Translations under genes and position numbers: made by a program
Assembly: GCA_009760885.1 (NCBI GenBank)
Contig: CM019700.1
Location: forward strand, 2,884,993 to 2,948,992
Source of the DNA: Achatina immaculata
Lineage: Eukaryota; Mollusca; Gastropoda; Stylommatophora; Achatinidae
Direction: 5' to 3'
DNA: 64,000 bases
Shown: piece after piece, positions 36,707-50,600 of the stretch
Numbering within the stretch: position 1 is the stretch's first letter
How the letters are laid out: each line of letters opens with the position of its first letter
Notes under the pieces: generated by a model
What the model was told of the DNA's origin: nothing
Database searches by the model: none
Seen by the model: the letters and a program-made list of their open reading frames with translations, nothing else

Positions 36707-38629
36707 ACTTTAAACGTTATCAACATCTGTTTGATATGGACTATATGCCCCCCCCCCCTTTAAGCATAGTTTAAAGTAGTTTAAAGTATGGCTTGATTGT
36801 TGTAATTTTTTAATACTACTTTTCTATAAATGTGTTAGTTTTGAATGAATGTAAGAATGCAAGTTTATTTCATGTTGTTGCATAAACCAGAGTGTAGAGT
36901 GTATGGACAAGAGATAAGTTTATTATTTATTTATGTAATCATTTAATGAGTCTTCATGATTATTATGCTCATTAACAAATGCTGAATGACTGTGACTGAG
37001 TGAAAGCTGTATGATGGAGGGTAGAATGTTAGACGGGCCTGCGTGCCCAATTCTTAACCCTCTGAAAATATAGTATGTTCGTTTGTTCTCTCTCTCTCAC
37101 ACCTCTCTGTTTCTCTCTGACCTCTCTGTCTCTCTCTCACCTCTGTCTCTCTCTCACCTCTCTGTCTCTCTCTCACCTCTCTGTCTCTCTATCTCTCTCT
37201 CCATCTCTGCCTCTCTTTATTTGCCTTCCTTTTTTCTTTGCTTCATTCTCTCTACCTGTCCCTGTATATCAGTTTCTTAGTATATCTATCTACTTTTTGT
37301 TTGCGCGCGCGCGCGTGTGTGTGTGTTTTCATGTAACCATAAGTATATTCATGAATATTCGGCGATTTATCAGCTTAGACGCGCAGACAAGTTCGAACTT
37401 TTCTTAAGTTTTGCTGGTTGCTGGCCTCCCAGGCCGTTCATCTCTTTCACGATCATCTTTAAAACATTTATACCACTCATAAACCTATGTACGACTCACA
37501 CAAACCTCCCATAGACTACCTGTAGTGTACGACTAATACAATCCTCCCATAGACTACCTGTAGTGTACGACTAATACAATCCTCCCATAGACTACCTGTA
37601 ACTTTAAGTGTACGATTCATACAATCCTCCCATAGACTACCTGTAACTTTAAGTGTACGATTCATAGAATACCTGTAACTTTACGATTCATACAATCCTC
37701 CCATAGACTACCTGTAACTTTAAGTACATGCCTTTGCACGTTTCGTTAAGTTTTTGACAAAATTTGATGCAGAATCGCTGATGCAGTTTTTCCGACTTGA
37801 CAAATGCGACGAACAGATTCAGATACATCAGAACAAAGCACTACCAACGAACAGATTCAGATACATCAGAACAAAGCACTACCAACGAACAGATTCAGAT
37901 ACATCAGAACAAAGCACTACCAACGAACAGATTCAGATACATCAGAACAAAGCACTACCAACGAACAGATTCAGATACATCAGAACAAAACACTACCATA
38001 AGCAAAGTGGGCAAGCACTGGTCACGTGACTTATGCCAGGTGTGGGGTATATGCCAAGGTCAACCTGTGGCTATCTGCTTCCGGTTGTGTCAGTCGGTTC
38101 GGGGCTATGCCCTCTGTCTGGATACTTTTTGACCACACCTTGTAAGCTTCCTGTACCGTGTCCTAAATAATGTCCTCTAGTCCTCCAGCTTAAGGTAAAG
38201 GTAAGCCTGACATGTCACCAGGACAACTGATTGATCTAGTGTTAGTGCACCATGTTTACCTTGACCTGACTGGAAAGTTATGTGGTCAACTTCATGTCCG
38301 ACTTCCTATACTTGCCAAAGAGGAGCCCGGCTACTTGCTTTTACGGTTCTCCCAGCTGGACTTGAACCACTGGCCTCCACGCGAAGGACTCTTGCACTAG
38401 CCACTGCGTCACTCAGGCGACTACCTCCACTATATTCGGGTACCCGCTCCACTCCCACAAGCAGCTGCTGTCCTCTAGCTGGACATCACATACCCCAGGA
38501 CACACAGACTTCCCTGGCAAAGTGTAACTGATAACATAACACATTAACATAGTAAAACACATTACACGATGTTTGTGTGTGCTCTGATATCAGATGTTGA
38601 TAATCTGACGGTCTCCAGGCAATACTTCA

Positions 38630-38676
<47 letters not shown>

Positions 38677-41600
38677 ACTTTAAACGTTATCAACATCTGT
38701 TTGATATGGACTATATGCCCCCCCCCCCTTTAAGCATAGTTTAAAGTAGTTTAAAGTATGGCTTGATTGTTGTAATTTTTTAATACTACTTTTCTATAAA
38801 TTTGTTAGTTTTGAATGAATGTAAGAATGCAAGTTTATTTCATGTTGTTGCATAAACCAGAGTGTAGAGTGTATGGACATGAGATAAGTTTAATATTTAT
38901 TTATGTAATCATTTAATGAGTCTTCATGATTATTATGCTCATTAACAAATGCTGAATGATTGTGACTGAGTAAAAGCTGTATGATGGAGGGCAGAATGTT
39001 AGACGGGCCTGCGTGCCCAATTCTTAACCCTCTGAAAATATAGTATGTTCGTTTGTTCTCTCTCTCTCACACCTCTCTGTCTCTCTCTCACCTCTGTCTC
39101 TCTCTCACCTCTCTCTGTCTCTCACCTCTCTCTGTCTCTCACCTCTCTGTCTCTCTATCTCTCTCTCACCTCTCACCTCTCTGTCTCTCTCACCTCTCTG
39201 TCTCTCTCTCACCTCTGTCTCTCTCTCACCTCTGTCTCTCTCTCACCTCTGTCTCTCTCTCACCTCTCTCTGTCTCTCTCTCACCTCTCTGTCTCTCTCA
39301 CCTCTCTGTCTCTCTATCTCTCTCTCACCTCTCACCTCTCTGTCTCTCTCACCTCTCTGTCTCTCTCTCACCTCTGTCTCTCTCTCACCTCTCTGTCTCT
39401 CTCTCACCTCTCTGTCTCTCTATCTCTCTCTCCATCTCTGCCTCTCTTTATTTGCCTTCCTTTTTTCTTTGCTTCATTCTCTCTACCTGTCCCTGTATAT
39501 CAGTTTCTTAGTAAATCTATCTAATTTTTGTATGCGCGCGCGCGCGCGCGTGTGTGTGTTTTCATGTAACCATAAGTATATAGATGAACATTTGTTATAA
39601 CTAAACTTTATACCTCCAAGTTGTTTAAGTTTCTTATCAGATTATTTATTTCTCCAAGTGTATATTCATGAATCATTTCTTCTTCCTCTTCTGTACTTCT
39701 TCTCTGTTGTCAGGACGTTGTTCTCTGCTTGTTTGGCTCCACCACGTTTTGTAGTGGCCTTGACTACCTTGACCCCAGCTTTGATCAACTCGTTTCTGGT
39801 CTCTGTAACCACGTGTTGTCTGAGATCAATCGAGCAACAACCAAATCCCTGCTATAGTTCAACGTAATATTTACACTTGAGATCAATCAAACCACAACTA
39901 AACCCCTGTCATGTTCAAGGTACCGACCCAATACACCACTTTGTGTGCTACAATTAGTTGAAGCCATCTTGGCAAAGAACGATAACTGTAACACAAGGGC
40001 TGATAATCCGTGCCATAATGTCTGGCAATGAGTAGGAAAAAAATAAGTAGAGAAAGACGCGGATAATGAGGAGATGATATACTTAAAATGCACAAACAGA
40101 AATACATTCTTCTGTTTATGGTTTATGGTCTGGGTCATCATCATTGTACTCGGGGCATGTCCATAACTGCTCAGATCCATCACCCCACCCCCTTCAACAG
40201 CGGCCTGTGGCTGATAGTGCCTGTCATATGTTGATTGACAAGTTGTCTCGCATGTCCAGTATGCTCTCCCCAGCTCTCTCAGTCTCTCCCCAGCTCTCTC
40301 AGTCTCTCCTCAGCTCTCTCAGTCTCTCCCCAGCTCTCTCAGTCTCTCCTCAGCTCTCTCAGTCTCTCCCCAGCTCTCTCAGTCTCTCCCCAGCTCTCTC
40401 AGTCTCTCCTCAGCTCTCTCAGTCTCTCCTCAGCTCTCTCAGTCTCTCCTCAGCTCTCTCAGTCTCTCCTCAGCTCTCTCAGTCTCTCCCCAGCTCTCTC
40501 AGTCTCTCCTCAGCTCTCTCAGTCTCTCCCCAGCTCTCTCAGTCTCTCTCTCAGTCTCTCCTCAGCTCTCTCAGTCTCTCCCTAGCTCTCTCAGTCTCTC
40601 CTCAGCTCTCTCAGTCTCTCCTCAGCTCTCTCAGTCTCTCCCCAGCTCTCTCAGTCTCTCCTCAGCTCTCTCAGTCTCTCCCTAGCTCTCTCAGTCTCTC
40701 CTCAGCTCTCTCAGTCTCTCCCTAGCTCTCTCAGTCTCTCCCCAGCTCTCTCAGTCTCTCCCCAGCTCTCTCAGTCTCTCCTCAGCTCTCTCAGTCTCTC
40801 CCCAGCTCTCTCAGTCTCTCCCCAACTCTCTCAGTCTCTCCTCAGCTCTCTCAGTCTCTCCCCAACTCTCTCAGTCTCTCCCCAGCTCTCTCAGTATCTC
40901 CCCAGCTCTCTCAGTATCTCCTCAGCTCTCTCAGTCTCTCCCCAGCTCTCTCAGTCTCTCCCCAGCTCTCTCAGTCTCTCCCCAGCTCTCTCAGTCTCTC
41001 CCCAACTCTCTGTTATATGAACAACATATTTGTAGAAATGTGGTTTATTAGAAGAATGTTGCGAATCCCCTGGACAGCAAAAATAACTAATGAAGAATGT
41101 ATGAGAAGAGCTGGAGAGACAAAAAACCTTGTCAAAAAGATAAGAGAGAGACAATGTACTTTCATAGGACATGCAATGAGAAGAGGGGGCATTGAAAATA
41201 TTATAACAACAGGAAAAATAGAAGGAAGAAGATCAAGAGGAAGACCAAGAGAAATGATACTGGACAGTCTGACGGGATGGTGTGAGAGGAGATCACCAAC
41301 TGAGCTGATGGCATGCATGAAGGATCGCGTACTCTGGAGAAGCATAATAGCCAACGCCAGTCGGCACGGCACATGATGATGATGATATTTGTAGAATGTC
41401 TGAAATAAAGTGAAAGATGTATGATAAAGGGCAGAATGTCAGACTGGCCTGCGTGCCCAATTCTTAACCCTTTGGAAATAAAGATCAATCAATCAATCAA
41501 TCTCTCAGTCTCTCCCCAATTCTTTCAGTCTCTCCCCAGCTCTCTGTCTCTCCCCATCTCTCTCAGTCTCTCCCCAACTCTCTCAGTCTCTCCCCAGCTC

Positions 41601-44600
41601 TCTCAGTCTCTCCCCAGCTCTCTCAGTCTCTCCCTAGCACTCTCAGTCTTTCCCCAGCTCTCTCAGCCTGAGTAGCGATGTAGATTCGCTGCCCTCCAAG
41701 TCCTTCACTCTGACTATCAAGCTCAGCGCGTTAACAATGTCGTCTCGATCCAGTGGTTGTCCATCTATGGCAGAGCCAGCCAGTCTATCAGCTCCTTCAT
41801 TTCCCTGGATGCCCACCTGCCCAGGGACATAGACGAAGGTGACTCTGCAAATCTCTGATTTCTGCAATGACTCAAGGCACTGCCTGCGTACAGAACCTGT
41901 CTCGACCTTCTGGGTCATACTTACTGAATCACTTAGTATGCAGACACGGGTGTAGTTTTTGTGGCTCTAACCAGACGAATACTTTCATTACTGCATCACC
42001 TATTGCCTCTTCTTTTGAGGCTGTGCGCACTGCGTCATTATACAGTGCGTTCGGAAAATAACTGTGCACTAACCCAGTATCGATTCCGGTATCGTAGTGA
42101 TATCTTAATGATTGCGGCAGGTAGTTGTGGCTAGATACCGCAGACATTAAGATAGCGGAATCGATACTGGGTTAGGGCACAGTTGTTTATGGAAGACCCT
42201 GTACATTATAGGCGATTACAGAGGAAATACGCTGGCGATGGTTGGGACATGTGCTCCGAATGACTGACAACTCACTACCAAAAATAGCACTAAGATGGAC
42301 ACCACAGGGGAGCAGAAGTAAGGGCAGACCAAAAGAAACATGGAGAAGAACAACAGAAAGGATGTTGAGCAATAGAGGGCTCACCTGGGCAAGATGGATT
42401 AAAAAAAAAAGGAAAAGGGCAGGCATTTGTGGAAAACCCTTGCGGAAGCCCAATGGCCCTGGGCACTTAAGGTTCAGAGAGAGAGAGAGATCATTAAGAG
42501 TGATGTATATTTTATTTATTGACTTTATGTTATTGTTGTCGAACCATCTGTGATCTCATGAAGACCTTAGGCTAAAATGTTGCACCTCTGTTTAGTTCTG
42601 CTTTCCTTTTTCTTCCTGTTTTTAAAATGGTTTCTTGAGTAGCGAAACGGTTAGCGGGCTCGCCTCTCATGATGGTGGCTGGGATCCAGCCAGAGGAGAG
42701 CAAGTCTCCCAGCTGTAAAGATTAGAACCTGACTCCTTCTAGAACTGGCGAAGAACAGGCAGCTACGCATGATGACCATATTATCCTATGTTGTGATGAG
42801 AGATAACAGAAATGATGACCACATTACCCTATGTTGTGATGAGAGATAACAGAAATGATAACCATATTACCCTATGTTGTGATGAGAGATAACAGAAATG
42901 ATGACCACATTACCCTATGTTGTGATGAGAGATAACAGAAATGATAACCATATTACCCTATGTTGTGATGAGAGATAACAGAAATGATGATCATATTATC
43001 CTATGTTGTGATGAGAGATAACAGAAATGATAACAATATTACCCTATGTTGTGATGAGAGATAACAGAAATGATGACAATATTACCCTATGTTATGATGA
43101 GAGATAACAGAAATGATGACCATATTATCTTATGTTGTGATGAGAGATAATAAAAATGATGACCATATTACCCTATGTTGTGATGAGAGATAACAGAAAT
43201 GATGACCATATTACCCTATGTTGTGATGAGAGATAACAGAAATGATGACTGTGGTAGAACTGGTTCTAGTAATAAAAGTAGAAGGAGGTGCATAGTTCAG
43301 TTTTACAAAAAGATAGAAAGAGTGAGGAAAGTAGATGGAGGTGTATAGTTCAGTTTTACTAAAAGATTGAAAGAGTGAGGAAAGTAGATAGAGGTGTATA
43401 GTTCAGTTTTACTAAAAGATTGAAAGAGTGAGGAAAGTAGATGGAAGTGTATAGTTCAGTTTTACTAAAAGATAGAAAGAGTGAGGAAAGTAGATAGAGG
43501 TGTATAGTTCAGTTTTACTAAAAGATAGAAAGAGTGAGGAAAGTAGATAGAGGTGTATAGTTCAGTTTTACTAAAAGATAGAAAGAGTGAGGAAAGTTGG
43601 CAGAAAGCAAGATGAGAACATACAAATGAAGAATATACAATAATGCAATATTTCGGCAAAAGCCTTGTCCAGGGATCACATACAAAAACCACTAGTGTAT
43701 GTATGTTATCACGGAGAAATGATAAGTGTTGCAGCACAAAAACAGATAATATGTTAAGAAGTGAGAACAATTTGTCCTGTCATTCTTGTAAAGTTCAGCG
43801 TGTCCTGACCTATATTTCAGCCTATATTTTCGGGGACCCAGAGTTGCTCATCTACCCGAGGGACTCGGAGGGGAACGTATGTGGTCGAGGGAGCAAACAG
43901 TGAGTTTCCATTTTCTCTTTTTTGTGTCTCCTTCTTTTTAACTTCCTTTAGTTTGATGACTTTTCTAGAAGCCATGCTCTACACAAATACAGCGGTTCTC
44001 AGTCCATGAGAACATGGGGTCACGCAAGGTCCTGTATACGTGAAAGAAACAAGTCTAGAATAAGAGAAATGCTGGAATCCACAGACTGTTTCACTTAAAT
44101 ATCAGTTAGTTACTCAGAGAGAGAGTGTGTGTGTGTGTAATTTTCTTCGACTTCAAGGATCCTCCTCCTGTAAAGTTTTGAGAAGCCCTGTAAGTACTTC
44201 TTTTGTCTTTCTATGTTTGCCTTTCTACTATTGTCTTTCTGTGTTTGTCTTTCTATGTTTGACTAGGGCTTGACTTCATTATCTTCTGCCTTCTCTATCT
44301 GAGAATATCAGCTTTCTCTAATCATAAATTATCGCCTTTCTTTATGCTGAGATTATCAGCTTTCTTTAATCTGAGATTATCAGCTTTCTCTGGTTTGAGA
44401 TTATCAGTTTTCTTTAACCTGAGATTGTCACCTTTCTCTAACCTGGGATTATTAGCTTTCTCTAACTTGAGATTATCAGTTTTTTCTGGTCTGATATTAT
44501 CAGCTTCCTCTAATCTGAGATTATGAAGCTTTCTCTAGCCTAAGATTATCAGTTTTCTCTGGTCTGATATTATCAGCTTCCTCTAATCTGAGATTATGAA

Positions 44601-47600
44601 GCTTTCTCTAGCCTAAGATTATCAGTTTTCTCTGGTCTGATATTATCAGCTTCCTCTAATCTGAGATTATGAAGCTTTTTCCAGCCTAAGATTATCAGTT
44701 TTCTCTGGTCTGATATTATCAGCTTCTTCTAATCTGAGATTATGAAGCTTTCTCTAGCCTGAGATTATCAGCTTTCTGTAGTAGGAAAATTATTTTCGCA
44801 GTTTATGTTTGTGTTGTAAATTTCTGCAAATATCTTACCATTCTCCATTGTTGTTTATCTTCTTTTCTTATCCTTCTTCATCATTATTGCACCTTTTTCG
44901 TACCTCCTGATGATGATGATGATGATATCTTTTCCTGGATGTCTCATTAGAATTCACTCTAAAAACCAGAGGCATACAAAAAGTCATCTAAAAGTAGTAA
45001 ATATTACATCACTACAAATATGCTTGGCTGAGTAGTTAGGGGCTCGGCTTACTAATCTGGTGGTACCGGGTTCAAGTCCTAGCAGTGGGATTTTTTTTCT
45101 GGTACACACCAAAAAGGCCCCGGGGTTCACCCAGCCTCTAAAAATAGGTACCAGAGAAATCTGGGAAGGTAAAGTGGCCAGGCGTGATACTGATCACATC
45201 ACACTTTCATGTGCCGAAGGTCATGGGAAATACGGGACTAACACCGTATTCCCCAATATGCCTTAATGGCATGGAAACGGGAATTTTAACTTTATATATA
45301 TATATTTCTTCATTACATGTGTTATCACTCCAAGTCACAGTCTGTTATCTCACATTCACCCAAGTTCACAGTCTGTTGTTTCACATTCACCTAAGTTCAC
45401 AGTCTATTGTTTCACAGTCACCCGAGTTCACAGTCTGTTATCTCATATTCACCCAAGTTCATAGCCTGTTATTTAACATTCACCCAAGTTCACAGTCGTG
45501 TTATCTCGCATTCACCCAAGTTCACAACCTGTTATCTAACATTCACCCAAGTTCACAGTCGTGTTATCTCGCATTCACCCAAGTTCACAGTCTGTTTCAC
45601 ATTCACCCAAGTTCACATTCTGTTGTTTCACATTCACCCAAGTTCACAGCCTGTTATCTCTGTTTTTACAAACTGTTTATTTTCTCTGTGTCTGAGTTCT
45701 TGCTCTACCTTACACTTGAGTCTGGTTTAAATCCAGTGGTTGTTATATTTGTCTGCGTTTTTGTTTTCCCTGTAGAGACAAGAAGTTCTTGTTCTTCTTT
45801 GACCTGTCTGTGTGTGGGAGGATGGGTCCAGGCGTCTTCGTCAACGGCTGTCCCACGCCCCAGGTAGGTTCTGTGAAAAAGTCTCTCTGTCCTGTCTCTC
45901 TACCAGACTGATACAAAAACTCGGTCTGTCTTGTCTCTCTGCTAGATTAATGAAAAAATATGTCTTGTCTTTCTGCTAGATTAATGAAAAAAATCTGTCT
46001 TGTCTCTCTGCTAGATCAATGAAAAAGTCTGTCTTGTCTCTCTATCAGACTGATGGAAATGTCTGTCTGTCTTATCTCTCTGTCAGATTAATGAAAAAGT
46101 ATGTCCGTCTTGTCTCTGGCAAACTAATAAAAGAGTCTGTTTGTCTGTCTTGTCTCTCTGACAAACTAATGTAAGAGTTTTTCATGTCTCTGTTAAACCA
46201 ATGTATGAGTTTTTCTTGTCTCTGCTAAACCAATGTATAAAGTTTTTCGTGTCTCTGTTAAACTAATGTATGACTTGTTCGTGTCTCTGCTAAACCAATG
46301 TATAAAGTTGTTCTTGTCTCTGTTAAACCAATGTATAAGTTGTTCGTGTCTCTGCTTAACCAAGGTATAAAGTTGTTCTTGTCTCTGTTAAACCAATGTA
46401 TAAAGTTGTTCGTGTCTCTGCTTAACCAAGGTATAAAGTTGTTCTTGTCTCTGTTAAACCAATGTATAAAGTTGTTCGTGTCTCTGCTAAACCAAGGTAT
46501 AAAGTTGTTCTTGTCTCTGTTAAACCAATGTATGAGTTTTTCTTGTCTCTGCTAAAGTAATATAAGTATCTGTATTTGTATGTTTTGTCTGTCTGTCAAA
46601 CTAATGAAAATTCTATTTTTCTGCCTTGTCTGTCTTGCTTCTCTGCCAAGCAATCCTTCATCTTATTGACATATGTCCACTTATTTTCTGAATTATAAAA
46701 TTCTCTGTGTTTATGTCCGTTAACATACGCTTTTGTCTCACCACCTTGGACCAATGTATCAACGGTGACATATATATGTATATATGTGTGTCTGTAGGTG
46801 TGTGTGAAGGAATGTCCCACGGAAAGTTACGTGTTTTTGGAGGACATAGTGTCAAATGACAAATCACGTTTGATATGCAAGGACCAGGTGAATCTACAAA
46901 GCAAGGTAAAAGATACAGGTTCAAATCTTGCCTTTTTTTTATCCAAAAGTCAACAACAGAAAGATTTTGTCAGTATCTTCCAGTAATTATCTCCCTTACA
47001 CTACGATAATTTTTTTTTTTTTTTTTGTTCTGAGGTAAATGTTTGTTGCTTTTTTAAAATAAATTTCTCATGATATTTTTAAAAATTTCCTCTTACATGA
47101 AAATTGTTAACATCAGAAAATGGTGCGTGGTGTCGTGTAAACAAATTTCCCGTTAAATAACTCAGCATTATAAGGGAAAAAAAGACCGCAAAGATCATAT
47201 TCCCCCCCCCCCCTTGCAGGTGTCAGTGGTAAAGACACATAAACAAACATGTTGGCATTAACACCATCATTCCCTGTAACGCTCCCCTCCCCCCTCCAAC
47301 TCCCCGGCCTCCGAAGCGTAAGCCACAGACATATGTTTCCCAGTCATCTCTACCTTTAGCCTTGTTCTCCAAGTCACTCCACCTCAGTCCCTCTTCTTTT
47401 AAAACTTTCATGGCGTCCCTTTTCTTTGATCTTTCCTTGTTTTCACTTCCCTCTCGGGATCCCCGTAAAAACTTAAACTTAACACACACAAAAAAACTGT
47501 TTACAATAACTAACGCCATTTTACCTGCAAATATCAGAGATACAGACTCGGCCCGCTTACCAGCCATTGAGTATGGAAGTCAAGGGACATAACCAATTTT

Positions 47601-50600
47601 TTTTAAACCGGGACTCGGTCGGCCACCCCTTGCTACAGAAGGGCCGGATGCTACCCTACGTGAGCAGTCGGCCGGTCACATTCATGTCTTCTATAATTAG
47701 TAACTGAAAGTAATAGCAAAATGTTTTAAAACTATAAGATATAGCTGATTCACCTGAATAATGTTATATAATAATGATGCTATAAGTTGTGGTATGTGAG
47801 CCGTAGTTCTCCACCCTTGAATAGCTCAGTCAGAGACACAGGTCACTATTACACATACCATTTACTCTCCAACAGCGCTGTAAGTTTCTCACTTACATCT
47901 TTCATCTTCACTTCTCATCTACATTTCTCTCCTGCACTTCTCATTTACATCTCTAACCTACATCTCTCACCTACACCTCACACCTACACCTCAAACCTAC
48001 ATTTCTCATCTACACCTCACACCTACACCTCACACTTAAATCTCTAACCTACACCTTTCACCTACATCTCACACCTACATCTCACATCTACATCTCTAAC
48101 CTACATTTCTCATCTACACCTCACACCTACACCTCACACCTACACCTCACACTTACATCTCTCAGCTACACCTCTCACCTACACCTCACACCTACACCTC
48201 ACACCTACACCTCTCACCTACACCTCTCACCTACATCTCACACCTACACCTCACATCTACACCTCACACCTACACCTCACATCTACATCTCACACCTACA
48301 CCTCTCACCTACACCTCACACCTACACCTCTCACCTACACCTCTCACCTACACCTCTCACCTACATCTCACATCTACATCTCTAACCTACACATTTCACC
48401 TACACCTCTCATCTACATCTCTCATCTACACCTCTCATCTACACCTCACATCTACATCTCACATCTACACCTCACATCTACACCTCTCATCTACACCTCA
48501 CATCTACATCTCTCATCTACATCTCTCATCTACACCTCATCTACACTCTCATCTACACCTCTCATCTACACCTCTCATCTACACCTCTCATCTACATCTC
48601 TCATCTACACCTCTCATCTACACCTCTCATCTACATCTCTCATCTACATCTCTCATCTACATCTCTCATCTACACCTCTCATCTACACCTCTCATCTACA
48701 TCTCTCATCTACATCTCTCATCTACACCTCTCATCTACATCTCTCATCTACACCTCTCATCTACACCTCTCATCTACATCTCTCATCTACACCTCTCATC
48801 TACACCTCTCATCTACACCTCACATCTACACCTCTCATCTACACCTCACATCTACACCTCACACCTACACCTCTCATCTACATCTCTCATCTACATCTCT
48901 CATCTACACCTCTCATCTACATCTCTCATCTACATCTCTCATCTACACCTCTCATCTACACCTCTCATCTACATCTCTCATCTACATCTCTCATCTACAT
49001 CTCTCATCTACATCTCTCATCTACACCTCTCACCTACATCTCTCATCTACACCTCTCACCTACATCTCTCATCTACATCTCTCATCTACATCTCTCATCT
49101 ACACCTCTCATCTACACCTCTCACCTACATCTCTCATCTACACCTCACATCTACACCTCTCACCTACATCTCTCACCTACACCTCTCATCTACACCTCTC
49201 ACCTACATCTCTCATCTACACCTCTCATCAACACCTCCCATCTACATCTCTCACCTACATCTCACACCTACACCTCTCATCTACACCTCTCACCTACATC
49301 TCTCACCTACACCTGACATCTACATCTCTCATTGACATCTCTCATCTATATCTCTCATCTACATCTCTCATCAATATCTCTCACCTACTTCTCTCATCTA
49401 CAACTCTCATCTACATCTCTTATCTACACCTCTCACCTACATTTCTCATCTACATCTCACACCTACATCTCTCACCTACACCTCACACCTACACCTCACA
49501 TCTACACCTCACACCTACACCTCACACCTACACCTCACACCTACACCTCTCACCTACACCTCTCACCTACATCTCTCATCTACATCTCTCACCTACATTT
49601 CTCATCTACATCTCTCATCAATATCTCTCACCTACATTTCTCATCTACATCTCTCATTGACATCTCTCATCTACAACCTCTCACCTACATTTCTCATCTA
49701 CATCTCTCATTGACATCTCTCATCTACACCTTTCACCTACATCTCACATCTACACCTCAAACCTACACCTCACATCTACACCTCTCATATACACCTCTCA
49801 CCTGCACTTCTCATCTACACCTCTCATATACACCTCTCATCTACATCTTCATCTACACCTCTCATCAACACCTCCCATGTACATCTCTCACCTACCCTCT
49901 CATCTACAACTCTCATCTACACCTCAAACCTACACCTCACATCTACATCTCTTATCTACACCTCTCATCTACACCTTTCACCTACATCTCTCATCAACAT
50001 CTCTCACCTACCCTCTCATCTACAACTCTCATCTACACCTTTCACCTACATCTCTCATTGACATCTCTCATCTATATCTCTCATCTACCCTCTCATCTAC
50101 ACCTCAAACCTACACCTCACACCTACACCTGACATCTACATCTCATCTACACCTTTCACCTACATCTCACACCTACACCTCACACCTACACCTGACATCT
50201 ACATCTCTCATCAACATCTCTCACCTACATTTCTCATCTACACCTCTCATCTACACCTCTCTCTACATCTCTCATCTACCCTCTCACCTACACCTCACAT
50301 CTACATCTCTCATCTATATCTCTCATCTACAACTCTCATCTACACATCTCATCTACATCTCTAACCTACACCTTTCACCTACATCTCTCATATACACCTC
50401 TCATCTACAACTCTCATCTACATCTCTCACCTACTTCTCTCATCTACACCTCTCATCTACATCTCTCATCACATCTCTCATCTACACATCTCATCTACAC
50501 CTCTCATCAACACCTCCCATGTACATCTCTCACCTACATCTCTCATCTACACCTCTCATCTACACCTCTCACCTGCACTTCTCATCTACATCTCTAACCT

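Larger units (their letters stand above)
35525..37348 (+). repeat. Segmental duplication D1 in intron 3
   Basis: This is the first of two tandem copies starting at ATGAATATTCGGCGATTT. It contains a 45-bp array (about 35665-35905, CATACAATCCTCCCATAGAC core), one copy of a 38-bp unit (35994-36027), a SINE on the minus strand, a (CT)n run (36661-36702), a SINE/LINE 3' tail and a CTCTCTGTCTCTCTCTCAC array (37081-37215). No gene was seen. Confidence 0.9.

Noticed and set aside
39719..39800. Alternative TM1 exon candidate after TTGTCAG
   Set aside because: Hydrophobic but lacks the SCTD motif and has the wrong phase; the true exon 3 copies at 25326-33635 fit exactly.
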